The notes under the pieces: model-generated | Databases searched by the model: none | What the model was told of the DNA's origin: nothing | The model's input: the letters and a program-made list of their open reading frames with translations, nothing else | In this document: in pieces, positions 25,366 to 34,917 of the stretch | How the letters are laid out: each line of letters begins with the position of its first letter | Numbering within the stretch: position 1 is the stretch's first letter | Made by a program: the position numbers and the translations under genes | Origin: Macrococcoides psychrotolerans | GTDB taxonomy: Bacteria; Bacillota; Bacilli; Staphylococcales; Staphylococcaceae | Assembly (NCBI RefSeq): GCF_038095555.1 | Contig: NZ_CP124591.1 | Coordinates: 930,001 to 994,000 of the forward strand | Length of the DNA stretch: 64,000 nt | Reading direction: 5' to 3'

Positions 25366-26556
25366 TTGGAGCATATTAAACTTAAGAATGATATGACATT
25401 TGCATATCACGAAACAAAATTAGAGGTCGTTCATATTGGACTTTACATTAAAGTGGGCACATCGGATGAGGCAGGGTATCCAGCAGGTATCGCACATTTT
25501 ATTGAACATATGGTGTTTAAAGGAACGGAGCAGTTTCCATTTCAAGCATTATCAGATAAAATTGATGCAATTGGTGGAGAAGTCAATGCCTATACGACTA
25601 AGACATATACATGTTATTCGATTAAGACGTTAAAGCGATTTGAACGTGTTGCCATTGAATTGCTGAAAGAAATGGTGTTCTGTGCTACATTCCCGAATGA
25701 TGAACTTGAAAAAGAACGTCAGGTCATTCTAGAAGAGATAAAGATGATCGAAGATGATGATGAAGAACGTGCATTTGAGCAGTTCGAAAGCGCGTTACTT
25801 GAAGGCACTGCATTTAACACACCGATTCTTGGTACGGCTGACAGTGTTAATAATATTACTCAGACAATGCTTCAAGCGTTTTATCATAAATTTTATCAGC
25901 CAGATAATATGATCTTGTCGTACGTTGGAACTGATTATCATTTTATTAAGGATTACTTTGAGCAATTTAACTCTGTTCACAAAGTGATACGCCCACTGAA
26001 AAGATTTAAAATGAACACGATTCATCTTATGCATCATAAAGAAAGTATGGAACAAGCACATGTTATACTGGCGCATAGAGGGATCAGCTATCTGGATGAA
26101 AAAAGTACATGCTATGAGATTATAAATAATATCTATGGTGGCAGTATGACGAGTTTGCTATTCAGAAGGTTAAGGGAAGCACTAGGGTTATGCTATGCAT
26201 TATATTCATCGGTCGATGCTTATGAAGAAGGTGGGATTCTTTATACATACTTCGCTACTGACGCAAAAAACATAGAACGATGTATGGCAGAGATTCATCT
26301 TATACACAAGCAGCTTGCAGCAGGTATTGAAGAATCGTTGCTTTTAAAAACGAAACATTATCTTGTAACAAATTTATATATGAATCTAGATTATGATGGG
26401 TCCATTATGGAGCATATGGGTAAGAGCATACTGCTTTACAATAAGATATATGATATACATGAACTGGAAGAAAAAATAATGGCTGTTACATTAGAAGAGG
26501 TAAATGAAGCGCTGCAGGTTTTTAAGAAAGCGTATGCAAGTTACCGAATATACTAG
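25366..26556 (+). CDS. M16 family zinc peptidase next to pnp (YmxG/MlpA-like)
   Basis: 396-residue pitrilysin-type peptidase. The inverted zinc motif HFIEH lies near residue 45 and the downstream glutamate lies in GGEVNAYTTK...LLKEMVF...ELEKERQVILEEI, so the enzyme should be active. The second half is the usual non-catalytic repeat. The start is a TTG at 25366 behind GTGAGGAG. B. subtilis has such a peptidase (mlpA/ymxG) just downstream of pnp. Staphylococcal maps, as I recall them, go from pnp straight to rnjB. The substrate is unknown. Confidence 0.88.
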   Translation: MEHIKLKNDMTFAYHETKLEVVHIGLYIKVGTSDEAGYPAGIAHFIEHMVFKGTEQFPFQALSDKIDAIGGEVNAYTTKTYTCYSIKTLKRFERVAIELLKEMVFCATFPNDELEKERQVILEEIKMIEDDDEERAFEQFESALLEGTAFNTPILGTADSVNNITQTMLQAFYHKFYQPDNMILSYVGTDYHFIKDYFEQFNSVHKVIRPLKRFKMNTIHLMHHKESMEQAHVILAHRGISYLDEKSTCYEIINNIYGGSMTSLLFRRLREALGLCYALYSSVDAYEEGGILYTYFATDAKNIERCMAEIHLIHKQLAAGIEESLLLKTKHYLVTNLYMNLDYDGSIMEHMGKSILLYNKIYDIHELEEKIMAVTLEEVNEALQVFKKAYASYRIY

Positions 26557-26623
26557 GTTTCTATAGATTAATCCTTGCTAAAAATGTATAATATGAATGA
26601 CTATATAACAAGGAGATGTAACT

Positions 26624-26878
26624 ATGGTATTTGATAAAATTCAGGTGAATGGTTCAGAAATTGAAGCAGAAGGACGTTTTAGAATTGAAGATGAAACTGT
26701 ACATGTGTCAACGACAAGCGAAGATGTGGGATTAGCGTTCAAACAAGTTGAGACAACAAATGCACCTGTGCAGCTTGTACTTTATAAAGGGGATACAGAT
26801 CGCTATGCATCTGAAGGGCTAACATTAAAGCACTATACAGTAGCTGGTGGCGAATTTAAGATGGAATTAGAAAAATAA
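26624..26878 (+). CDS. Uncharacterised 84-residue protein
   Basis: I do not recognise this family. The protein is small, acidic and soluble-looking, with no signal peptide, membrane segment or cysteine. Alternating hydrophobic residues suggest an all-beta fold. It has its own AAGGAG ribosome site, a TATAAT at 26587-26592 and a very strong terminator, so it appears to be a stand-alone expressed gene between the M16 peptidase and rnjB. No function is assigned. Confidence 0.75.
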   Translation: MVFDKIQVNGSEIEAEGRFRIEDETVHVSTTSEDVGLAFKQVETTNAPVQLVLYKGDTDRYASEGLTLKHYTVAGGEFKMELEK

Positions 26879-26887
26879 TAGCAGATG

Positions 26888-26923
26888 TGCGTAAGCCTTA
26901 TTATAGAGGCTTACGCATTTTTT
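26888..26923 (+). terminator. Intrinsic terminator after the 84-residue ORF
   Basis: TGCGTAAGCCT / AGGCTTACGCA stem with an eight-base loop and a TTTTTT tract. Confidence 0.9.
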
Positions 26924-26924
26924 A

Positions 26925-26954
26925 TTGTTAAATTGTCTATATTTAGCTTATAAT
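26925..26954 (+). promoter_or_regulatory. rnjB promoter
   Basis: TTGTTA (26925-26930), an 18-base spacer and TATAAT (26949-26954), directly after the preceding terminator. Confidence 0.65.
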
Positions 26955-26998
26955 ATAAGAAGTATGAATTGAACGGGTAGAATTTAGGAGGAACTATT

Positions 26999-28672
26999 TT
27001 GAATCTAGTAAAAAAAGATAATGAACATATAAAGATGACACCCCTTGGTGGTGTAGGTGAAATAGCAAAGAACATGTACATCGTTGAAGTAGACGATGAA
27101 ATGTTTATGCTTGATGCAGGACTTATGTTTCCTGAAGATGAGATGCTTGGAATAGACGTAGTTATACCAGATATCAACTATGTCATTGAAAATAAGGCGA
27201 AATTAAAAGGAATATTCCTTTCGCATGGACATGTTGATGCAATTGGAGCTTTAAAGTACATTATGAATCAGATTGATGCACCTATCTATGGATCACGTCT
27301 GACGATTGCACTTGTTAAAGACCGAATGAAAGAAGCAAATATAAATAAGAAGATTAAGTACTATACTGTAAATAATGACTCGATTATGCGTTTTAAAAAT
27401 GTGAACGTATCATTTTTCAGTACGTCACACAGTATTCCAGATAGCATTGGTATCGTGATTCATACATCACATGGTGCAATTGTTTATACTGGTGAATTTA
27501 AGTTTGATCAAAGTTTATCCGGAAGTTATAGACCAGATATTACAAAGATGGGTCAAATTGGTGATAACGGTGTACTTATGCTGATCAGTGATTCCACAGA
27601 AGCTGAGAAACCGGGTTACAATACACCTGAAAATGTCATTGAAAGTCATATCAATGACGAATTTGCAAAAGCAAATGGACGTATCATTGTTTCCTGCTAC
27701 GCATCGAACTTCATTAGAATACAGCAAGTATTAAACAGTGCAGCTAGAAATAACCGAAAAGTATCATTTCTAGGTAAATCATTAGAAAGTTCGTTTAATA
27801 CGGCACGTAAGCTGGGATACTTTGATATAAAAGAACAATTGCTGATACCAATCAAAGATGTGGAGAAGTATCCTAAGAATGAAGTCATCATTATTTCGAC
27901 TGGTACTCAAGGTGAACCGATAGAGGCACTTGCACAGATGGCGCTCAATAGACATAATATACTGAATATAGAAGAAGGAGATACAGTATTTATTACGACG
28001 ACACCTTCATCTAATATGGAAGTCATATTAGGCTCTACAATTAATCATCTTGTTAAAGCAGGTGCGAAAGTCATACCAACTAATAAGAAGATTCATGCTT
28101 CTGGACATGGATGTATGGAAGAGCTTAAACTGATGCTCAACTTAATGAAACCTACTTACTTTGTTCCAGTTCAAGGTGAATTTAAGATGCAGATTGCTCA
28201 TGCGAAGCTTGCTGCTGAAGCAGGTGTACTGCCTGAACATATCTTCTTATTAGAAAAGGGGGACTGTCTGAACTTTGACGGTGAGTATATGCTTGCGAAC
28301 GAAAAGGTAACAGCAGGTAATGTCTTGATTGATGGTATTGGTGTTGGAGATGTCGGCAATATCGTATTAAGAGACCGACGCCTTCTGAGTGAAGATGGTA
28401 TATTTATTGCTGTCGTAACGATCGATCCAAAAAATCGTACCATCGCTGCAGGACCTCAAATTCAGTCAAGAGGATTTGTTTATGTACGTGAGAGTGAGGA
28501 TCTTCTCAAAGAAGCTGAAGAAAAGGTTAGAGCTATTGTAGAGGATGGTTTGACTAAAAATAAAATTGAATGGGCTGAAATTAAGCAGGAAATGCGTGAT
28601 AAGCTGAGCAAGCTGCTCTATGAACATACGAAACGCCGTCCGATGATCATTCCTGTAATTTCAGAAATTTAA
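26999..28672 (+). CDS. rnjB: Ribonuclease J2
   Basis: Metallo-beta-lactamase/beta-CASP nuclease of the J family, 557 residues. The zinc motif reads SHGHVDA (residues 75-81), with Ala where active J1 enzymes have His. This degeneracy is typical of RNase J2, which is mostly a structural partner of J1. The beta-CASP part follows (CYASNFIRIQQV, GTQGEPIEALAQMA, HASGHGCMEELK), with a C-terminal domain ending in RRPMIIPVISEI. The start is TTG with AGGAGG upstream. Its neighbour ftsK is in the order seen in staphylococci. Confidence 0.93.
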   Translation: MNLVKKDNEHIKMTPLGGVGEIAKNMYIVEVDDEMFMLDAGLMFPEDEMLGIDVVIPDINYVIENKAKLKGIFLSHGHVDAIGALKYIMNQIDAPIYGSRLTIALVKDRMKEANINKKIKYYTVNNDSIMRFKNVNVSFFSTSHSIPDSIGIVIHTSHGAIVYTGEFKFDQSLSGSYRPDITKMGQIGDNGVLMLISDSTEAEKPGYNTPENVIESHINDEFAKANGRIIVSCYASNFIRIQQVLNSAARNNRKVSFLGKSLESSFNTARKLGYFDIKEQLLIPIKDVEKYPKNEVIIISTGTQGEPIEALAQMALNRHNILNIEEGDTVFITTTPSSNMEVILGSTINHLVKAGAKVIPTNKKIHASGHGCMEELKLMLNLMKPTYFVPVQGEFKMQIAHAKLAAEAGVLPEHIFLLEKGDCLNFDGEYMLANEKVTAGNVLIDGIGVGDVGNIVLRDRRLLSEDGIFIAVVTIDPKNRTIAAGPQIQSRGFVYVRESEDLLKEAEEKVRAIVEDGLTKNKIEWAEIKQEMRDKLSKLLYEHTKRRPMIIPVISEI

Positions 28673-28677
28673 ATTAT

Positions 28678-28713
28678 AAATAAACAAGCTATTAATAGCT
28701 TGTTTATTTATTT
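28678..28713 (+). terminator. Intrinsic terminator after rnjB
   Basis: AAATAAACAAGCTA / TAGCTTGTTTATTT with a four-base loop; the T tract is within the arm and after it. Confidence 0.8.
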
Positions 28714-28731
28714 AGTAAGGTAGGTGTCAGT

Positions 28732-30972
28732 ATGGCTATTAAAAAGAAAACACGTAAGAAAAAACGTAATACAAAGAAGAAGGATAATATACCCTATCGT
28801 TATTTGATTGCTCTTTTGATTATTGGACTTATCTTTGCCGCCATATTTCAATTTGGAATCATTGGCGTAGGCATTGACAGTCTATTTACATACTTTACGG
28901 GTAGTGCACGGTTTTATGCGTACATACTGATTCTTTTAGTGACGATATACTACACCGTCAATCAAAAGATGATACCACTGAATCGTCGCGTTAATGGCTG
29001 GTTATTGATGCTTGTAGCGCTACCTTCATTTTTACAGGTTATAGAGCATATGTTAAATGGTAAGCCCATTGTGCCGTTATTTAATTCAATTTATGAGCTT
29101 CAATCTCATTCAGGTATTCATTTTTTTGGTGGCGGTATCATAGGTTATCTGTATGATATGGTGTTCAGTACATTAATCAGTACATTTGGCTCACTTTTAT
29201 TATCGCTACTGATGATAACCATCAGTACATTGCTGATTCTTGGAAGATCTATTCGTCTTGCTGCCGAAAAAACATTCCTGTGGCTCATGAAATATCTACG
29301 CCTGTTAATGGCTAAAGTTACAGACTATGCAAAAAAGGACAGGAACACACAACAAAATGAGGTCATCGATGTGTCTGACCTTCCTGTACTTACTCAAGAT
29401 GCTGAGGATATCCCAATTTATGACAGTGTAGAGCAATTTGATAACAATGAAGATCTTGTGGAAGCTGAAGCGTTTATAAGTACAAGTAAAGATGTACCAT
29501 CTAAGATGGGTAATATGGATCTTGAAACAGTGGAACATACAAGTGCAACAACAGAAGATGAGAATCCGAATTATAAGCTCCCACCGATTACTTTATTACA
29601 TCCTGCTGCTGAAAAAGCAAAGAACAATATGCAGAACGTAAAAAAACGTGGACAACTTTTAGAAACGACTTTAAAGAATTTTGGGGTCAATGCAAAGGTG
29701 AGTCAAATTAGGATTGGACCCGCTGTTACCCAATATGAAGTACAGCCTGCTATGGGAGTTAAAGTCAGTCGCATCGTCAATTTACATAACGATATCGCGC
29801 TCGCACTTGCTGCAAAAGATATCCGTATAGAAGCGCCGATACCTGGCAAATCGGCAGTTGGTATAGAAGTCCCGAATCAGTCGGTCTCTATGGTCACGTT
29901 ACGAGAAGTGCTGGAAGCATCTCCTGTAAACGATAATAAGCTGAAGGTTGTGCTTGGAAGAGATATCTCAGGAGAAGCGATCACTGCAGAACTTGACAAG
30001 ATGCCGCATTTACTTGTGGCTGGTGCAACCGGAAGCGGTAAGTCGGTGTGTATTAATGGTATAATTACAAGTATACTTATGAATGCGAAGCCTCACGAAG
30101 TGAAGCTGATGATGATCGATCCTAAGATGGTCGAATTAAACGTCTATAATGGTATACCGCATCTACTGACGCCAGTGGTCACGAATCCTCAGAAAGCTGC
30201 TCAGGCGCTGCAGAAGATTGTTGGTGAGATGGAACGTCGTTACGATTTATTCAGCCATACTGGTACACGAAATATAAAAGGATATAATGCGTATCTTGAA
30301 AGACAGAATCAGGAGATGAACGAAAAGAATGCGAAGCTTCCATATATAGTAGTCATTGTTGACGAACTAGCTGATTTGATGATGGTGGCAAGTAAAGATG
30401 TAGAAGCAGCCATTATGCGACTAGCACAGATGGCACGTGCGGCGGGGATTCATCTGATCATCGCTACTCAGCGCCCATCTGTAGATGTAATCACAGGTTT
30501 AATTAAAGCAAATATTCCTTCGCGAATTGCGTTTAGTGTAAGTAGTGCTGTTGATTCAAGGACGATTCTGGACAGTCAAGGTGCAGAGAAACTGCTCGGT
30601 AAAGGAGATATGTTATATTTACCTTATGGGCAATCTAAACCGACGCGTATACAAGGGGCTTTCTTATCTGATGCTGAAGTAGAAGCTATCGTTCAGTTTG
30701 TTACAAGACAGCAGTCTGCAAATTACGTTGAAGAGATGACGCCTACAGACGTAAAAGAAAGCGAAGCTAATTCAGAAGATGAACTTTATCAGGAAGTATA
30801 TGCATTTGTAATCGAAAAACAGAAAGCTTCAGCCAGTTTACTGCAGAGACAGTTTAGAATTGGATACAATAGAGCGGCACGTTTAATTGATGAACTGGAA
30901 GCAAACGGAGTAATTGGTCCCGCTACGGGAAGTAAACCAAGAAATGTTTTAATAGAACAAAATGAAGAATAG
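28732..30972 (+). CDS. ftsK: DNA translocase FtsK/SpoIIIE
   Basis: Septum-anchored ATPase that pumps chromosomal DNA through the closing division septum. A basic N-terminus (KKKTRKKKRNTKKK) is followed by about four membrane segments (residues 20-175), an acidic linker (about 200-285) and the motor domain. That domain has Walker A GATGSGKSVC (about 430-440), Walker B VVIVDELADLM and RPSVDVITG. The C-terminal winged-helix gamma domain that reads KOPS/SRS DNA signals (SASLLQRQFRIGYNRAARLID) is intact. 746 residues. The next gene begins 11 bases after its stop. Confidence 0.95.
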   Translation: MAIKKKTRKKKRNTKKKDNIPYRYLIALLIIGLIFAAIFQFGIIGVGIDSLFTYFTGSARFYAYILILLVTIYYTVNQKMIPLNRRVNGWLLMLVALPSFLQVIEHMLNGKPIVPLFNSIYELQSHSGIHFFGGGIIGYLYDMVFSTLISTFGSLLLSLLMITISTLLILGRSIRLAAEKTFLWLMKYLRLLMAKVTDYAKKDRNTQQNEVIDVSDLPVLTQDAEDIPIYDSVEQFDNNEDLVEAEAFISTSKDVPSKMGNMDLETVEHTSATTEDENPNYKLPPITLLHPAAEKAKNNMQNVKKRGQLLETTLKNFGVNAKVSQIRIGPAVTQYEVQPAMGVKVSRIVNLHNDIALALAAKDIRIEAPIPGKSAVGIEVPNQSVSMVTLREVLEASPVNDNKLKVVLGRDISGEAITAELDKMPHLLVAGATGSGKSVCINGIITSILMNAKPHEVKLMMIDPKMVELNVYNGIPHLLTPVVTNPQKAAQALQKIVGEMERRYDLFSHTGTRNIKGYNAYLERQNQEMNEKNAKLPYIVVIVDELADLMMVASKDVEAAIMRLAQMARAAGIHLIIATQRPSVDVITGLIKANIPSRIAFSVSSAVDSRTILDSQGAEKLLGKGDMLYLPYGQSKPTRIQGAFLSDAEVEAIVQFVTRQQSANYVEEMTPTDVKESEANSEDELYQEVYAFVIEKQKASASLLQRQFRIGYNRAARLIDELEANGVIGPATGSKPRNVLIEQNEE

Positions 30973-30983
30973 GAGCGGTAATA

Positions 30984-31697
30984 TTGTCTGTAAATCATGA
31001 AGTTGTCTATACGAAGGACTGGATTCTATCAAAGATATATTCTGGAGATTTCAATAGTCATAAACCGATACCCTCTCAATATGAGATTTCAAGACAGTTA
31101 AATATATCACGTGATGCTATTGAACTCGCATTTCATGAACTTATAACTGAGCAAATTATAACTGAACACTTTCAGGAAGGTTATTTTGTCAAAGAGAAGC
31201 CCCCATTCAACTATCCGGTTGATGAACTAAAGAGTATTACTTCTATGATTGAAGAAGCAGGTTACGTAGCCGGCACCCTCATTATCAGCCAAGACATTGA
31301 ACAACCGTCGCTAGATGATAAAAGTGTGCTGCGTATAGATGATGATCGAAAAGTGACAGTTATCGAGCGTATTCGTACTGCCGATGAAACCCCGGTTGTT
31401 TATTGTCTGGATAAAATTGATATGATGAACTTTGAAATGGATAGCGGCATCAATTCACGGTCATTATTTGATGCACTTATGGATGCAGGGTTAGCCATCA
31501 GCTATGCTACGACTGAGATAGAATCAATCGGCTATGAGCCGTATATTTCTAATGCGCTGGATTGTGCGCCTGATGATAGTTTACTCCTTTTCAAACAGAT
31601 TCATTATAACGATAATCATGATCCTGTACTTTATTCGATGAATTATTTTAAATCGAGTCAAGTCAAGTTTAAAATAAGACGTACAAAGAAAGATTAG
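30984..31697 (+). CDS. ymfC: GntR-family transcriptional regulator (YmfC-like, UTRA domain)
   Basis: 237 residues. The N-terminal winged helix-turn-helix (PIPSQYEISRQLNISRDAIELAFHELITEQII) is GntR type. From about residue 75 a UTRA effector domain follows (VIERIRTADETPVVYCLDKIDMM...). The start is a TTG at 30984 after AGGAGCGG. In B. subtilis ymfC also follows spoIIIE and precedes the ymfFHI genes. The DNA target and ligand are unknown. It ends 9 bases before ymfF and is probably co-transcribed with it. Confidence 0.85.
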   Translation: MSVNHEVVYTKDWILSKIYSGDFNSHKPIPSQYEISRQLNISRDAIELAFHELITEQIITEHFQEGYFVKEKPPFNYPVDELKSITSMIEEAGYVAGTLIISQDIEQPSLDDKSVLRIDDDRKVTVIERIRTADETPVVYCLDKIDMMNFEMDSGINSRSLFDALMDAGLAISYATTEIESIGYEPYISNALDCAPDDSLLLFKQIHYNDNHDPVLYSMNYFKSSQVKFKIRRTKKD

Positions 31698-31706
31698 GTG
31701 AATCAC

Positions 31707-32939
31707 ATGTCACATCACATTAATTATTTAAATACTTCTCAATTTAAGACGATATCGCTCGTAATTAAATTTAAAGCACCGCTTGATGAATCTACAATGA
31801 CTGCAAGAAGTGTGTTATCAAAGTTAATGCAGAAAACTTCACAGAAGTATCCTACAGAAATAGAGATGATGAATCATCTATCAGAACTGTATGGGGCAAA
31901 TTTATACAGCTCTGTTTTAAAACAGAACAATGCACATGTCATCACTTTAGGTATAGATATTGTTAACGATAAATATTTAACAGATACAAACTTACTTGAA
32001 GAAGCTTTTAAATTATTACACGAAGTACTATACTTCCCGAATGTGCAGAATCAGGCTTTTAATACACGGCTTGTGAATCAAGAAAAACGCTTATTAAAGA
32101 ATAAATTTTTGGCGATAAAAGAAAATATTGGGCAATATGGATTTTATCAGTTGCTGCACACAATGTTTCCGGAGGACCCGAACCGACTACCAAGCTTTGG
32201 CGATGAGCATCAACTGGACAATATTGATGGCAGAGCGTTGTATCAAACCTTTCAGAAGATGAAACAAGAAGATGAAATTTATTTCTATGCAGTAGGTGAA
32301 ATCGACTCAGAAGAAATTGAATCACTTTATGAAAAATATATACAGCTCAATTCTTCAACGGTAACTTTAAATGACAGCAGACCTGCATCGAATAAAGAGA
32401 CAAATTATGTTGAGGAAACAATCGATACCACACAAGCGCGGCTTAATATAGGTATGAAGTTTGAAGTGCATCATCCAGACAGATCGTACTTCAGCTTTAT
32501 CGTATTGAATCATCTCTTTGGTGGAGATGCGTCCAGTATGCTCTTTATGAACGTTAGAGAAAAATTGAGTCTAGCTTATCAAATACATAGCCAGATTGAT
32601 GCGCGCAGTGGATTGCTGTATGTACTTGCAGGTGTAAATCAGCAAAATAAAGCACGTGCAATCGAAACGATTCAAAACCAATTTGAAATGATAAAAAGTG
32701 GTGAGATTGAAGAAAAGATGGTAGATTTGTCAAAAAGACTGATTATCAACAGCCGACTTGAGTCAACGGATCGTCCGAAAGGATTTGTGGAAACAAGTTT
32801 TTCTAATACATTTGGGTCTGAAATATCACAGGAAGAATGGATTGAAGGCATTCAAGCTGTGACAAAGGCTGACATCATAGATTTAGCGAAAACTGGATGT
32901 TTTCACACAATATATTGTCTAGTGAGTGAGGTGCAATAA
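31707..32939 (+). CDS. ymfF: M16 peptidase-like protein lacking the zinc motif (YmfF-like)
   Basis: 410 residues with the M16 fold: an N-terminal half with LYGANLYSS and a C-terminal half with FSFIVLNHLFGGDASSMLFMNVREKLSLAYQIHS. There is no HxxEH in the N-terminal domain, so it is probably the non-catalytic partner of YmfH. In heterodimeric M16 enzymes one subunit keeps the substrate loop and the other the zinc site. The ATG at 31707 has AGGTGA seven bases upstream; the GTG at 31698 would overlap that site. The stop overlaps the ymfH start. Confidence 0.85.
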   Translation: MSHHINYLNTSQFKTISLVIKFKAPLDESTMTARSVLSKLMQKTSQKYPTEIEMMNHLSELYGANLYSSVLKQNNAHVITLGIDIVNDKYLTDTNLLEEAFKLLHEVLYFPNVQNQAFNTRLVNQEKRLLKNKFLAIKENIGQYGFYQLLHTMFPEDPNRLPSFGDEHQLDNIDGRALYQTFQKMKQEDEIYFYAVGEIDSEEIESLYEKYIQLNSSTVTLNDSRPASNKETNYVEETIDTTQARLNIGMKFEVHHPDRSYFSFIVLNHLFGGDASSMLFMNVREKLSLAYQIHSQIDARSGLLYVLAGVNQQNKARAIETIQNQFEMIKSGEIEEKMVDLSKRLIINSRLESTDRPKGFVETSFSNTFGSEISQEEWIEGIQAVTKADIIDLAKTGCFHTIYCLVSEVQ

Positions 32940-34207
32940 TGAAGAAAACATACTATCGTTCTATAGATGAATCACTTTATGAATATCAGCTTGATAATGG
33001 TCTTGATTTATTTATCATACCTAAAAAAGGGTTTAAAAAGTCCTATGTTACTTTAACTGCTAAATATGGTTCTATACATAATGATTTTTATCTCGATGAC
33101 CAGTTGATACATATGCCAAAAGGGATTGCACATTTTCTTGAACATAAGATGTTTGAAAAAGAGGACGGAGACATGTTCAATGAATTTTCTGAGCATGGCA
33201 GTTCTGCTAATGCATTTACATCGTATGACCGAACGAGCTATTTGTTTACGACTGTCGAAAGTCTCAAAGAAAATATCAAGCTACTAATGCATATGCTTGA
33301 TACCCCATATTTTACGCCAGAAAGTGTGCACAAAGAAGTGGGTATCATTGCTGAAGAAATTAAGATGTATCAAGACCAGCCCAACTATAAGCTCTATTAT
33401 CAGACTTTAAATGCGATGTATCATCATCATCCCGTAAAATATGATATCGCGGGTACGATAGAAAGTATCTCTGAAATTACTGACACTACTTTATATCAAT
33501 GCTATGAGACCTTTTATCATCCGGAGAACATGGTTATGTTTATCGTAGGAGATGTAGCACCCGAGGAAATGTACCAATATGTTAATGGTTTAGGTACAAA
33601 AAGAGATAAATACGTTCCAGCCGAACTTATGAAGATTGATGAACCGACGGATGTGTATGTACCGATGATCCAATCAAAGGGAAGTATACAAAAGGATAAG
33701 TTGATGCTTGGTATTAAGACGAATGTTCATCATCGACATGAATCTCATATGAAAATTGAAATGGAAATGCTTTTTGCATTAGATCTTTTATTTGGAGAGC
33801 AGACTGATTTTTATCAATCGCTACTAGATGAACACCTCATCGATGACACGTTTGGGTATAGTTTTATTATTGAACCTACTTTTTCTCATATATTGATCGC
33901 CGGTTCAACTGATAATATTGAAGAACTGAAGAAACGTATTTTATTACAGCTGAATCATTTTGAAATGCTGAATGATGAGGCGTCCTTTAGACGTCTGATA
34001 AAACAGACAATAGGTGAATATGTTTCCAGTATGAATAGTCCTGAATATATTGCTAATCAGTTTACACGCTATTTCTTCAATGGAGACATTCTCTTTGATT
34101 TATTACCGATACTCAATCAGTTACAACTCGAGGACTGTATATCAACGTATAAAACAGCGATAGCATCTGCCTCAATTACAGATAGCAGGATGCTACCGAA
34201 TGGGTAA
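32939..34207 (+). CDS. ymfH: M16 zinc peptidase, catalytic partner (YmfH-like)
   Basis: 422 residues. The zinc motif HFLEH lies in GIAHFLEHKMFEKEDGDMFNEFSEHGSSANAFTSYDRTSYLF. The downstream glutamate is in EVGIIAEEIKMYQDQPNYKLYY. This is the active half of the probable YmfF-YmfH pair; translation is coupled through a one-base overlap. The gene ends inside the start region of the next gene (8-base overlap). The substrate is not known from sequence. Confidence 0.88.
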   Translation: MKKTYYRSIDESLYEYQLDNGLDLFIIPKKGFKKSYVTLTAKYGSIHNDFYLDDQLIHMPKGIAHFLEHKMFEKEDGDMFNEFSEHGSSANAFTSYDRTSYLFTTVESLKENIKLLMHMLDTPYFTPESVHKEVGIIAEEIKMYQDQPNYKLYYQTLNAMYHHHPVKYDIAGTIESISEITDTTLYQCYETFYHPENMVMFIVGDVAPEEMYQYVNGLGTKRDKYVPAELMKIDEPTDVYVPMIQSKGSIQKDKLMLGIKTNVHHRHESHMKIEMEMLFALDLLFGEQTDFYQSLLDEHLIDDTFGYSFIIEPTFSHILIAGSTDNIEELKKRILLQLNHFEMLNDEASFRRLIKQTIGEYVSSMNSPEYIANQFTRYFFNGDILFDLLPILNQLQLEDCISTYKTAIASASITDSRMLPNG

Positions 34208-34907
34208 ATATATGGTTATTGGAGCGAGCGGAGATATCGGCAGTCAGATTACACGAGATTTGCTATTGGATGGACATGAAGTCATCGCTCAGTACTTTAG
34301 TGCAGATATTACGCAGTTGAAAGAACAGTTTATTGGACAGGCAATTTCTTTTTTACAGCTTGACTTATCGGTTCCTTTACAAAAGAATCCTTTTGAAACA
34401 TGGATGACAGCACATCTTGATGGTTTAATCTATGTTGCTGGTAAGTCCTATTTTTCAGAACTTCGTGATGTCACAGATGATAAAATTCATGAACAGTACG
34501 CGATTCATTTCTTTAACCTTGTGAAGTGCGTTCAATATACTTCTAGTGGCTTATTACAAGGAAATAATGGTAGAATTATTGTAATTAGTTCTATATGGGG
34601 TGAAACAGGTAGTAGCATGGAAAGTATCTATAGTGGTTTCAAATCGGCACAAATCGGCTTTATAAAATCTATCGCTAAAGAATATGCACAAACAAACATT
34701 ACCGCAAACATTATTGCACCGGGCCTCGTTGCCGGAAAGATGACGGATGCACTTGGAGATGATGTGCAGGACATCATTGAACAGATTCCTCAAAGAAAAT
34801 GTGTACAGCCGGTAGAAATCAGCCATTGTGTACGCACTCTGCTACACCAGTATGCCCATACGACAACAGGCACTGTAATACGGATCAATGGTGGCTGGTA
34901 TATATAG
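34200..34907 (+). CDS. ymfI: Short-chain dehydrogenase/reductase (YmfI-like)
   Basis: 235-residue Rossmann-fold protein. The cofactor loop is GASGDIGSQ. The catalytic Ser lies in IVISSIWGETG and the YxxxK pair in SIYSGFKSA. The C-terminal IAPGLVAGKMTD segment is typical of classical SDRs of the FabG type. It overlaps ymfH by 8 bases. It is in the conserved ymf cluster; the substrate is unknown. An alternative ATG lies four codons downstream. Confidence 0.87.
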   Translation: MGKYMVIGASGDIGSQITRDLLLDGHEVIAQYFSADITQLKEQFIGQAISFLQLDLSVPLQKNPFETWMTAHLDGLIYVAGKSYFSELRDVTDDKIHEQYAIHFFNLVKCVQYTSSGLLQGNNGRIIVISSIWGETGSSMESIYSGFKSAQIGFIKSIAKEYAQTNITANIIAPGLVAGKMTDALGDDVQDIIEQIPQRKCVQPVEISHCVRTLLHQYAHTTTGTVIRINGGWYI

Positions 34908-34917
34908 GAGGAAGCGA

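Noticed and set aside
26999..28672. Inactive or mutated RNase J1, because the zinc motif lacks one His
   Set aside because: The HGHxDA form is characteristic of RNase J2, and the position beside ftsK fits rnjB.
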